A stretch of 64,000 nt of DNA from Bryopsis sp. KO-2023 (lineage: Eukaryota > Chlorophyta > Ulvophyceae > Bryopsidales > Bryopsidaceae). Below the pieces are notes generated by a model. The model saw only the letters and a program-made list of their open reading frames with translations, was not told where the DNA came from and searched no databases. Each line of letters opens with the position of its first letter. Positions within the stretch are counted from its first letter, which is position 1. Of the stretch, positions 30,406 to 41,692 are shown in pieces. Both the position numbers and the translations under genes were made by a program. The stretch lies in assembly GCA_030272585.1 (NCBI GenBank), contig BSYQ01000005.1, forward strand, positions 3,558,501 to 3,622,500. Direction: 5' to 3'.

Positions 30406-33400
30406 TCATTCTTCGGAGACGATTCTTTTCTGAGGGTCATCTATTTCTTTCAGCCATCTTGTAACGATCCATTTTTCGCCTTTTACTAGTGGTTCCCCGG
30501 CATGCAAAGAAGCTGAGTCTTCCTCTCCGTTTGCTTTTCTAGACCTGGTTTCCAAAAACACCAAAAAACGCTGCATTCATTTCAATATAAATAAAATTTT
30601 ATGTAAAATTAGCTATGATGATTTTTTTTAATTGTTTTCAGTGGATGCCCAAAAATTGATTTCTTTATACTGAAAATCTAAAACCAAAGAATCTCCTTTA
30701 TTTTAAATAAAGGGTTTTTTTGTTTTGTTTTTTTGTTTGAAGACAGGCAACATGAATCATTCACCCCCAATTTTCTTACCAGAAGATAATCGCCCTTCCT
30801 CGTTTTGGATACACCCTCACTCCTCTCCTTCTCTTTGAAGTTTTCTCGGAGCTCGACCTTGTCGTGAGGGTGCCGCTGCTTCCCACCACCCCACTGGCTT
30901 TGGGAAAAAAAGTTGCTCCGCCTGAACAGCTGTCCCTGCAGGAAAAAAAAAAACCAACCCCATCATATGTTGGAGAGAAAAGCATTTCAGGAGAGAACCT
31001 CCACAAAAAAAACCCCACCCCTCTTCAGGGATGCCCTTTCTTTGTTTCTTAAAGTTTTTTCTAATTTTCTTAAAAAGGTTCCTTTTCTTTCTTTCAAAAA
31101 AGCAAACCGACCATTTTTTTTTGGTTAAGAACAACGGTTGATGTCGAGGCGAGCTGTTATAACAGAATTTGACAATCAGGATGCATGGCACAATCAAATC
31201 CTGCATTGCATTTCTTACCTGAGGTAGCACAGCACAGTGGCAGCCCGAAGGTGTGCATATCCAGCCCTGTTGTCGAAATGCTCGGAATAGAACTGGCCAG
31301 GGTGATATTGCACAGCTACGATAAAAAATAAACACCATATCAAAATTCTCATCAAGTAAATTTCCCTTTCTCTCTAACAAATCAAAATATCAGCAAGAAA
31401 AAGGCAACAGGGGGTTTTTCTTTCGATAAGTAACATCCCAACCCGAGAACAAATTTTGATTTCAAATTTTGACTTTTTTTTTGATTTTTTTGATTTCCTT
31501 CCCACCCCCTTCCACCGACTTTTTCAAAAAAAAAAACCTTGCAAGGCTTCACTCTTCTCGAATTTTCTGCCTTGGTGAACATCCTTCATGGTAATCAAAT
31601 GCGATATTTTGTTTTCCACGTCGATTACTGCTGGATGCTCTTCCAGCCCCCGAGTGAAAAACATACTGGAGGAAGTTCGTGAAGGAGTCTCGTTCCCTGT
31701 TTAAAAAAACACAACAAAAATTTCATTTCAAAAGGCAAGCCCATATATGACTCGATTTGCACTGTGGATGGGGCTGCATGGAGTTTTCAATATTGATGAA
31801 CAGATTTGGAACAAAAATGATATTAAAAAAATATAATATTAATAATAATACCAATGGCTTCCTGAACAGACGGAAGTTGCTTCCTTTTGTTGATTCCAGA
31901 AGAAAAAGCCAAATCCACCTGGGCTTACAGGCTATGTTTTCTGAACCAAAAAAAACCGACACTGTTTGAAATATCATGAGTAACCACAGCATCACCCCAT
32001 TCCCTCATGTACATCTAACCCCTATTCTTTTTGAACGTGCAATCAGACTCACCGGTGGAAACTCTGCTCCTTTTCACCAAAGGTTTGGCCACCGAGATGA
32101 GCTTTTCGCAGTCGGACATCGTCAGGAAATTTTCTATGAGAATTATTCTTGGGGAGGAGCTGACCAAATACATTTCAGGCTTGGATTCGCTCAAAGTCAG
32201 AGTTCGAGGGGGAAACAGCAGGGTGTCCCTGCACCACTCCATCCTCATTTCTACAGACAGCGACGATCCTCGCTCGAATTTTGGCAGGTCTTTCAGACGA
32301 AGGAATCTCTCGGAACCTTGATCGCAAAAAAAAAATAAAAAAAAAGCATCTCCTCAGGAAAAAAAAATAAAAAAATCTTCCACCACAACGAATATAGTTA
32401 TATAGATATATATATTTTTTTGATATATATATATTTTCTTATTGTTTGTTCGGAGGGTTTTGTGAGGTTGGCATGATCTCAGTGCAAAGGTTACTGGTGA
32501 AAAAAGCAACGCATGGCGATGTATGGTCATTTTATTTCATTTTTTTAATCTTTTTAATTTTTTGGTTCCCCTCATACCCCAGACTGAACAGCAGCTGGCA
32601 TACGTATGGCTACATCCTGTGGGAAAAAAAATGAAAAAGCAAACTTAAAACATTTGAATCCTCACCCTTTCCAGCCATGTATCGAAGCCCCCCACAACAT
32701 CTTATAACAGTCAATGATCACAGGGGTTGCACAATAAATTATAGAACTGTATATTTTGGTTAGATTTTGGGTGTATATTTTGATATAACTTCTATATCTT
32801 ATCTTGAAAAAGTGCATATCAAGCCCCAAAATGAAACAAAGATTTCAAACGCTCAAAACAGACAATTTTTTCATTGCGTTTGGATGAGGTGACAGCTCCG
32901 ATTGCTTTTGACATTCCGAAAAATGGTCTTACCAAACTGAGCTCCTGGAACAAGATCCACAGAAAAGCTGAACCGAGCCATCACAGAGGGGCTGTCGGTC
33001 GGGATGCAGCTCATGCACTACAAAAAAACAAGAAAACTGGTTTGGGAAAGCGAAAAAACAAAACAAAACCATATACTTGAAAAGGTATAATGTTTCAACT
33101 GGGAATATTATAACAAGTTTTTTTTCCCAATCCAGAAAATTCACCCCCCAAGAAAAAGAAATATTATCTTTTTCCAAGAAGAGAAAAGCAAGCAAACAAA
33201 AATCATGCAGGGTTTTCCCCCTCCCAATGGCAAGTGTTTTCTTTCGTTTTTTCTTTCTTGAGAAAATTTTTGTCTGAGCGCCCCCCCCCACTCCACACAC
33301 ACACACACAAATTCTTTTCTTGAGTTCCAAAGACATGAAGCCCTCAGAATGTAAGTGCAGTTTGGAAAGCAATTTCAAAACATTGGATATGGCAAATCAC

Positions 33401-34828
33401 CTCAAGGTACAAGGAGATGGATTCATTGTCGTGATCTTTAGGAACCCACATCAGTCTCCTGCAAGCAAGCCAGTTTTCGATCACCCGCTGAAAATTGTGA
33501 TGGGACAAAAACAATCCACATCCAATCATCTTTCCAACCACATTCCAGAAAAACACAGAATTAAGCTACTCACATTTTTTGAAATGTCTCAGAAAATAGC
33601 AAAAAAAAAGGTGGCCTGATGTTCGGTTTTCACTTCAAATCGATCCTTTTTTCCTTTTTTCCCAAGTGAGTCTCACCAAACGAGTCTGCTGCTGATCATG
33701 TGGAGTTTGAACATTTGAGATGCAAATCGTCGGGGCAACCTTCTGTCCAAAGCTACTCCGTCGTTCGTCAATTCTTCCATTCTGTCGAGACACTCCGAAA
33801 AATCGACTTTCCAGCAAACTCCAGAAGAGACGACACCATGCGGAAATCCTGCAAAGACGGCAAAAATGATCGGTTCAATTCTTTTCTTTTCCACCTACCG
33901 TCTCGGGGGGGGGGGGGAGATGTACCGAACGCTCGAAGCCGATCAGGAGGCTATTGTTTTGTTCTCAACCAAACGAGAAGAAATTAACGCCGTGTATTCC
34001 AACATGGACGGGATTCTCTTCGGCGGCGGCTATGCTTTTCGACCGGGAGGTTTGAAATTCGGTCATTGGCCGCGTTGGCGTCGGTGCTTTTCATGAAAAG
34101 TGACCGCTTACCTTCGTCGCTGTTTGAAGCTATGAGGGTCAGCGATCCCAGCTCCAGAAGAACGTCGTCCGTAACGCCTGCAACCACGGAAAAATTGTTA
34201 CGATGGGAAGGAAAGGAGTTACAAGCGCTAGCACGCTGCAGATGGGGGGTATCATGCAACCTGAAATCGGCCATCGTCCGCCAGGCATACCCCCGATTGC
34301 CTCCATTCCCCCCTTCGGCGTCTGATCCAAAGGCTCCTGCAAAATCTCGAGCTGGCTTGCGTCCCGTTTCTTACTCGTTGCGTCGCCAGACGGGCAGCGC
34401 CGCCCCGAGCGTTTCTGAGATCGCGCATTCTCCTTATCGCCGTCCGGCACGAATGCGTTTTCCTTCGCATTTTTGTGATAAATGCTCTTTGAAGATTTCT
34501 TGGCCCGTTGACGGCGGGAGGGGGAATTCACCAGCGTGCTGGATTGAAAAGCGGTCGTCCGAGCGGGGCGTGGGGAATGCAGGGGATCAGATTCGTCGAC
34601 GGTCATGAGCTGGGAGCCAGACATGCGCGAGGTTTCGCCTCCCATCGCGAGTTCTTGAGAAAAATGCTGTGAAGAAACACAGGCCCAGAGTCCACATACG
34701 GTCCCCGATAGTAAAAACAATCCACACACGAACCCACAGAACATGAGTGGCAAGAGCAACGACCCGTCGTTTCCTTCGGCGCACAGCGCCGCCAGGAATT
34801 GCCCAAAACAAGGGGACGGCTGCGGCAT
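30406..34828 (-). CDS. membrane-anchored prolyl 4-hydroxylase with N-terminal MATH-like domain
   Basis: Eleven exons, all joining in phase: 34291-34828, 34112-34177, 33970-34029, 33677-33848, 33401-33458, 32933-33017, 32053-32316, 31538-31696, 31219-31315, 30780-30935, 30406-30544; 597 residues. A signal-anchor (LLLPLMFCGFVCGLFLLSGT) near residue 25 implies a type II ER/Golgi protein, followed by a Ser/Lys-rich stem. A MATH-like beta sandwich is seen around residues 230-370: RRFASQMFKLHM, VWRLMWVPKDHDNESISLYL, MARFSFSVDLVPGAQFG, SLSVEMRMEW. The P4H domain is complete: PRIILIENFLTMSDCEKLIS, RTSSSMFFTRG, QYHPGQFYSEHFD (iron His and Asp), GGATFFP, VYPKRGRAIIFW, and SLHAGEPLVKGEKW (second iron His and the 2-oxoglutarate Lys). 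It should hydroxylate peptidyl proline using Fe(II), 2-oxoglutarate and O2. The first four exon joints are less certain than the catalytic ones. Confidence 0.85.
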
Positions 34829-35765
34829 TATCAACACTCCCACCGATCGGTTTCTGAACGGAGTGGAGGAGCCGAAACTTTTCCAAGGGTGGGGGGCAAC
34901 CCTACGTCTGATCGCTCAGCAGCAGTGAATGATCGACTTGAGGGCTTCTTCGCTTTCTCGAGTGTGGAGGTAGTGGAAGTTGGTTTGTCGGTTTCGAGGG
35001 GCGTATTTGAAGTAGAATTGAGATGAGCCCGTCAGACATAGAGAAATTCCGACCATGAGTGTATGGGTGTGGGTTCTCCTTGACAGAAACAAGGTTGAGG
35101 GCCGGTATGTGTGTGGGGCTGGGCGAAGTTTAAGTTTCTGGCGGAGCGTGCATTTGAAAACGCTTTCCATCGAGAGATTGAGTGAAGTGGCATTGTGGTG
35201 GGTGCTGGGGCTCAATGAATAATACATTATGTAAAGCAAAACAGGTACCCTCCCCCCAGAGAAGTGATTTGGGAGGAAGAGGGGGGCTAGCTTTGCTTGG
35301 CTGCTAACAGATCAATATCTCACAGACCCAAATCGAAACAAAGAAGTTTACATAATTACAAATCGACCTACCAATCAAATGTCAATAATAAACTGTGAGT
35401 TGTACAAAAATCGGACAAAATAGTCCAGACGACCTGAATCATCTAAAATTAGAAGCTTCCAGATCAAGTCCCCAAAAATAGGGAAAACACGTTTTTCAAC
35501 TCGGGAGCTATTCCTCGCCACCCTTCAAAAAAAAACTTTGCTCGTCGCCACGCCACCCCAGCAAGTGGTGCTCTTGTCCTTCTAAACAAAGAGGCTCCCC
35601 ATTCTTTTCATTTCTCAATTCTCTGGTTTAACATAAGGCCATTTACCTAAGACCATTTCTTTCGATGGCTCCAATTAGGAGTTGGAGGAGCGATGTCGCT
35701 CTAAGCCCAGCCACATTTAAAACCTTTCTCCTCCCTTCAAAAAAACATTCCCTAAGAAAGTGCAC
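34829..35765. other. no gene recognised
   Basis: 5' flank of the prolyl hydroxylase gene and 3' flank of the first trypsin homologue. No supported frame. Confidence 0.45.
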
Positions 35766-37649
35766 CTAACCCCCTGACCGCCTCTCCGGTTCGAACCTGT
35801 TAAAATGCAAAAATTGTTCCTCCGGACGGAAGAACGCTGATTCAGGCCTCCTACCCGGCCTCCTACCCGGCCTCACATTCACAGCATTCAGAACAGAAGA
35901 TCTCCTAAACGGCCTCGCATTTACAGCCTGGGTTACAGTAGCTCTCTCGACAGATTCAGAAACTGTGATTCGACCTGCCCCTGCAACATAAGCCATCCAA
36001 AGTAAATAGACTTACAAACAAAAGACTTTCGTGAGCTACGTACTTCACAATTAACTCCTGCTAAGCAGCAAGGTCCCCTCACAACTCATCATCTGATCAG
36101 ATGGTGATTTTCAAGGGGAAAAACAAAAACTGTCCATCACAGTTTGAGCCCTTACTCTTTGTGTCATTGATCCAATCGATATCGGGTGCAATCCTTGTCC
36201 CCACATCAGGTTTGGATGCACCACAACTGTGCACGGAGCCCATAACTCCGACCAACAGGTCCTTCTCTCTGGTATCACCTCGAATGATAACGGGACCACC
36301 ACCATCACCTTCAAAATCCCACAAAAACCAACACTAATGAGCTCCAGTTCACTGCCAAATTATCAGTCGCAAAATAAATAAAATAAAAGTAGAGATGCTG
36401 AGGATTTTTCCATCCCGCACCTGTGCAAGTGCTCGATCCTTTTCCTCCGAAGCACATCTGGTCTGGCCGGATACGGCGCCCGAGTGTTCTGGAGCACTTA
36501 GGGTTGACTATATAGTTTGTTTTGATGGCTTGGACAAGATCAGATGTTCCAGAGGTTGGGGAAGTACGACCCCATCCCATTGCCGTCAAGACAGCACCCG
36601 GTTGAGGGCTGTGGTTCTTTGACTTTGGCAATTCAACTGGTGCTGTCCTTGATTTCCCATCAAGCTCCAAAATTGCCAGGTCAGGGAACCTCGTTCGAGG
36701 AGTATACTTGGGATGGAAAATAACCTTTTTTGTAGAAACAACCTGCATTGTTTCGACCCCACAAAACAAAAGTGTCAATGAGCATCGCTTTGTGGTTTCT
36801 TTGCCAAATCAATACATAGCACAGATGCACGCTTACTGTTGTCTGATGACTCACCTCGACTCCTTCTACATCTAATTGAGAAATTAGAGCAGCTCCAATC
36901 ACCACCTCAGGACGGGAATCCCCGTTTCCAGAATCGGTTACGCAGTGGGCTGCAGTCAGCACGTGGCTAGGACCAATCAAGGCACCCCCACAAAAATGAG
37001 CTCCCCCCGATCGCCTCCTCAAAGATACATTGTACGGATACTCTGGCCTCAAATATGAATTTGCAGACATCGTCCCACCAAACTCGAATCTTTGAGGTGG
37101 AGTTGCAATTGCAACTCCTTCTGGAGAGCCACTTTGAGGCAGGCCTGTGACCCCACCCGCCCCGAACGTTAATGCCGCTGGGTTACCCCCACCAAACCCG
37201 TTTCTTCCAGTTGGAGTTGCAATTGTAACTCCTCCTGGAGAACCACTTTGGGGCGGGCCTATGACCGCAGGCGCCCCAATCGTTACTGCATGTGGGTTAT
37301 CACGATTATTGAAGACGATTCGGAAGTCATCCTCATCCGTCCCATCAAACCCGTTTCTTACAGTTCGAATTAATGCCTCTGGGTTACCACGATTGAACAC
37401 GATTCGGGAATCGTCTTCTTCCGTTGAATCTCTGAATGTTGGACTCTGCCTCTCCGTGAACTGCGGAAAATCCTGAAATCCTCCTCCAACGAGTGGATCC
37501 GCTCCCCCTCGGCCGACTCCACCTCGACCCACACCCCCTCGACCCACTCCACTTCGACCCACTCCCCCAGAAAAGCCTGAATACTGCCCATTCACCGTCG
37601 CAATAAGTAAGGCCGTGGCGACGGCATTAAACATTAGTATCTTGATCAT
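35766..37649 (-). CDS. trypsin-fold protein 1, catalytic Ser replaced by Gly
   Basis: Exons 36855-37649, 36421-36742, 36156-36308 and 35766-35980, 494 residues. Signal peptide MIKILMFNAVATALLIATVNG, then a glycine-rich GVGRGG repeat and a long linker. The protease domain follows: CGGALIGPSHVLTAAHC (His57 present), PDLAILELDG (Asp102 present), GWGRTS, and GDGGGP where GDSGGP is expected, so the nucleophile Ser195 is Gly. No IVGG activation sequence is seen before EYPYNVSL. The last exon, a basic tail, is supported by the same splice sites in the neighbouring paralogue; if it is skipped, the protein ends at 36097. It is likely a secreted, non-catalytic serine protease homologue that may bind or regulate. 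Confidence 0.85.
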
Positions 37650-37865
37650 CGTCGAGCGGCTTATGCAAAACAATAACGCACGACCTGCTCAGGTTTCTCT
37701 CTTTTGTGCTGCGATTTGCAAAAGTCGAGAGCTGTGCGTACGTTGGACGGCAGTCGGCAGACACCTGACTGCGACTGCCGTTTCTTGGTACGGATCGCCG
37801 ACGCTTCGTACCCTGTCCTGTGCACCCTGCACAGGAACTTCCGACTATTTTTAGAACAGAGCAGT
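37650..37865 (-). promoter_or_regulatory. 5' flank of trypsin-fold protein 1
   Basis: CTAAAAATAG (minus strand, 37845-37854) lies about 196 nt upstream of the ATG. It recurs at 40637-40646, about 175 nt upstream of the second trypsin homologue, in the shared context GGAA-TTC-GACTATTTTTAG. It is a good candidate core promoter or A/T-rich factor site duplicated with the gene. Confidence 0.5.
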
Positions 37866-37947
37866 TGTGTCGGGATAGACCCCCCGTCGACCTGATCCAA
37901 CTCGACGCCGAGATGGATCAGGTCGACGGGGGGTCTATCCCGACACA
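37866..37947. repeat. perfect 34-bp inverted repeat
   Basis: Arms 37866-37899 and 37914-37947 are perfectly complementary, with a 14-nt spacer. They lie just upstream of the conserved promoter box of trypsin-fold gene 1. The equivalent position before gene 2 lacks it, so it arrived or was lost after the gene duplication. Confidence 0.95.
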
Positions 37948-38917
37948 CAACAGCAATCTTGTTAGTTGCCGACAGGGCGATAAGAACGAAACCCAGTCCA
38001 GAACAGCTTTTCTGAGCGACTATTTTCTGGGCTCTGCCAAGCCCAGAAAAAATGATATTTACATGCATCTAGATATTTACATACATCTAGAAGATTTTTG
38101 TTTCCAACAAAGTCCCTTTAAATATTGCAATCAAGAGGTCCAACGTTTCAAACTGCAGCAACTACCCAACTGAATTACTCCTTTCCACAGGTGCTAGGAA
38201 CAAAAAAAAGAAAAAAGACTATTCACCATGATTGATCAATAAACACTATGACACCCTTGAGAAGGAATATGGAATCTGTTTACACTTGAGAAGACTGCTG
38301 GGGCTGTACACCTGCAGCTTTACAAGTCAGACTGATGCATCACATGATCTCGCTCCTGTTGGGATAGAATTGGGTGTGGAAGCGTCACTTTCGACGTCTT
38401 TACTCGAGGTTAAAGATATTGGGGAGAAGTGCTGTCTTTTTTGTTCCAGGTGATTGTCAACATATGAGCTTTTGTGTGTATTCGTTGATAGATGCACCCT
38501 TGTCATAACAGTGTCGAAACTCTTCTGACCCGACATAAGATTTCGCAGTCCCCAAGGGCCCTTCGAGGCTGCACAGAAGCTCTTCCTTTCTGGATCAAGA
38601 ACATCCAAAACAACCAGTGTCTAATCACCAAAAAACAATTCAACCTATCCCATTTAGCTTTCGATTGTACAGATTGCAATTGACTCGACCAGACATAAAA
38701 AAATTGATGAACTTGGGAGAGATTCGTCTCCTCCCGTCAAAAAACTCTGCACGTCCCCCTGCCAACCCAGCACAATCTGCGCTTCCCTCCTCTTGTTTGA
38801 ATCTAATCTATCTAGAAGCCCCACGTTTCAATAGCTACAGAAAAAAAGACATTTGGCAGCAATATCCCCCCCCCCCTGTGAACAACAAAAGTTTACGCCT
38901 CTCCTGAAGCACCCACT
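37948..38917. other. no gene recognised
   Basis: Spacer between the two tandem trypsin homologues. Only short frames without domains. Confidence 0.45.
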
Positions 38918-40462
38918 TCATCCCCCAAAGACACCCCCAGTATCTTCGAAAACGCCGGATTCAATCTCAGACGCATGCAAATCATCCAGTGCACGCACTT
39001 GATGGGCAGGAGCCGTTCTAATGGATTCAAGAGCAATCTTACGCGGAGCCTGAACCGCCCCTGCAACACAACCATCATACTGAATCATTTGTTCGTTCCC
39101 ATTCTTGTTGAACCACTGAAAAAATGAATAATCGTGCACAGGCAATCTCTAGATAAGGGGGACACCCCCCCCAAACGGCGCAACAGCTTTTATTCTCACT
39201 TGGTTGGGTTGGAAATCTATGAGATGCGGAATGCATTTCCTTGATCCAATCAATATAGGGTGGAATTCTTGTGTCCACATCAGGGGTGGATCCACCACAA
39301 CTGTGCATGGCTCCCACGATTCCGACCAATACGTCCTCCTCCCTGGTACGACCACGAGTCACTATGGGACCGCCACCATCGCCTTCAAAACCCACCAAAG
39401 CTTCAGTTCACCGCTGAAAAACTAGAATATGGAGTCGAACTTTCTCATTCACTGCGACGCTGAGGATTTTTGCATTCCCACCTACGCAAGAACCCGCTCC
39501 TTCCCCCCCCGAGCACATCTGGTCAAGCCGAATTGGACGCCTGACTCTTCTGGAGCAAACACGGTTGCCGATGTATTTCACTCGAACGACTTGGACAATA
39601 GCAGATGTTCCAGAGGATGAGGAAGTGCGACCCCATCCCATTGACGTCAATTCATCACCCGGTTGAGGACTGTGATCCTCAGAGTGCGGCAATCCAACTG
39701 GTGCTGTTGCTGATTCGCCATCAAGCTCCAAAATCGCCAGGTCAGGGTACCTCGTCCGAGCAGTAAAGTCGGGATGCAAAACGACCTTCTTCGTCGAGAA
39801 AACCTGTGTTGTTTCGTCCCCACAAAACAAGAATGTCAAAAAGCATTGCATCGATGCAACACATAGCACAGATGCACGCTTATTGTTGCCTGATGACTCA
39901 CCTCAACCCCTTCTCCATCCAATTGATGCGCAAAAACAGCTCCGATAACCACATCAGGACGGGAATCTCCGTTTCCAGAATCGTCCACACAGTGTGCTGC
40001 GGTCAGCACGTGGCTAGGACCGATCAGAGCACCGCCACAAAAATGAGCTCCCCCCGATCGCTTCCGCAAAGAGACGCTGTACGGATACTCTGATTTCCGT
40101 GCTGGCGATCCGTTGCTTTTGATGACAGGGCGTAAGTTTCTAGATAGACCCAACTGTGGTGCGTCCAGTGCGGGTGAGCTGTTCGACTTGTCCGGCACTG
40201 TTTCAGAGGCAGCGGGTGAATCTGCAAAAGCTTCATCATCAAAAAGACTTAGGCCCGCTCTGATGACTGAGCTCCTGAAATCTTCTCCACTTTGATCAAC
40301 TCTGGACATCGTATCCGTCCCGTCGTAAGGATCGGCCGAACGGGTCGAGGCTTGATCGTCTTCCCGTGCAACTGAATAGGAATAGTCTGAGAACTGCTGC
40401 CCGTGCACCGTCGCAACAACGAGGACGCCCGTGACGACCGCATTGATAATGTGCATCTTCAT
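38918..40462 (-). CDS. trypsin-fold protein 2, catalytic Ser replaced by Gly
   Basis: Exons 39902-40462, 39482-39803, 39200-39382 and 38918-39060, 402 residues. Signal peptide MKMHIINAVVTGVLVVATVHG. The domain has CGGALIGPSHVLTAAHC (His57), PDLAILELDG (Asp102), GWGRTS, then GDGGGP: Ser195 is again Gly. Exon 2 is 322 nt in both paralogues and intron phases are identical. The linker before the domain is shorter and lacks the GVGRGG repeat. The final exon begins at a conserved TTGCAG|GGGC acceptor; an alternative acceptor at 39116 would end the protein at 39075. It is a tandem duplicate of trypsin-fold protein 1, and retention of the same substitution in both suggests the inactive state is old and useful. 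Confidence 0.85.
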
Positions 40463-41692
40463 CAAAGTCCAGCGGCTTCCGCAAAACGACAGCCAAAGGC
40501 TCAGGTTCCTCTCTTTTATGCTACGATTCGAGGAAGCCGGCAGCTGAGCGTACGCTGCACGGTAGCGGGACGACACCGGACAGGCCTGCGTACCCTCTGT
40601 CTGTGCTCCTCTCTGGCGCTTCGCATGAAGTTCTGACTATTTTTAGGGACAGAGCAGGTACAATGTACCAAACCCAAGCAAAGTTGCCGCAGCCAGGTTT
40701 CCCAGAGAATCCCTGACCTCAGTCGCATACCACCCCCAGCATACGAAAATGCCGAGGTTAGAACTAACCACATGTGTTCACGGTGGTATCTAGCCAACAT
40801 GGAAGGAGTGTGCCCTCCCATGTCAAAGATCCTTTCAGCTTGCCAGGCTTGAAAAAAGTTTCTCTTCCAAAACAGGGAAGTTTTCTGGTTTAGTTTGTTC
40901 AGTTGCACATTTTGTTTCTTTTTCATTTATTCTTTCTGGAGTTTGTTTAATTCCCCCCCCCCTCTAGTTGTGCTTTTGTTGGAAAGGAAGTTTGTCTTTT
41001 TGAGAACAAAGCTTTTAAATAATTGTAACGCATAACATTTTTTCGCTGTTTTTTTCAGCTGATTTCGTTGGAGGTCTTGTGGAGGAAAAAAAACACAATG
41101 TGCTACTCCCACTTCAGGGTTGCCACTGGCAACTTGCCACTCACGTGTTGATCGACTTCAAGAGCTCGATTTCGTTCATAAACGAACGAGACATGGTTAT
41201 TTTTGTTTACTTTCAACAGACTGGGTGAAGTTTTGTGGAGTAGCGCAATGGTCTGTCAGGAGCAAGTCAGTGAACCTCTCCAAACTGGCTTTCGAAAAAA
41301 TAAAAATAAAGCCACAAATTTCACTCTGTCGATATTGTTTCATTCCCACATTTTTCTCGCCTGCATTCGTCCGCCATCCAGCAAGCTCGGAGACGTCCGA
41401 CTGGAGGACTTACGCCCCATCAATCAATCAATGAATGATTACATTGCCTCAGGAGCAAACATACACATAAACAAACTTTTGCATTATGCAGGAGATGGCA
41501 GGGGAGATATCTGAGGAGCCAGAGTTCTTACCCATCGACCCCTTTCCCTGCTACTTTGTTCAATTTTTCCATCCACCCAAAAATCGTTGCAAAAACATGG
41601 GCATCAATCCTCTCGCACAAGGCTGTCCCATCCCAACGGTGCTCCAGTTCATTCGTCCAGAGGAGAAGGACGGGTGTTGAGAAGCAGTGGAA
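40463..41692. other. no gene recognised; conserved promoter box
   Basis: Contains the second CTAAAAATAG box (minus strand, 40637-40646) belonging to trypsin-fold protein 2. The rest is intergenic before the plus-strand trypsin, with short frames only. Confidence 0.4.
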
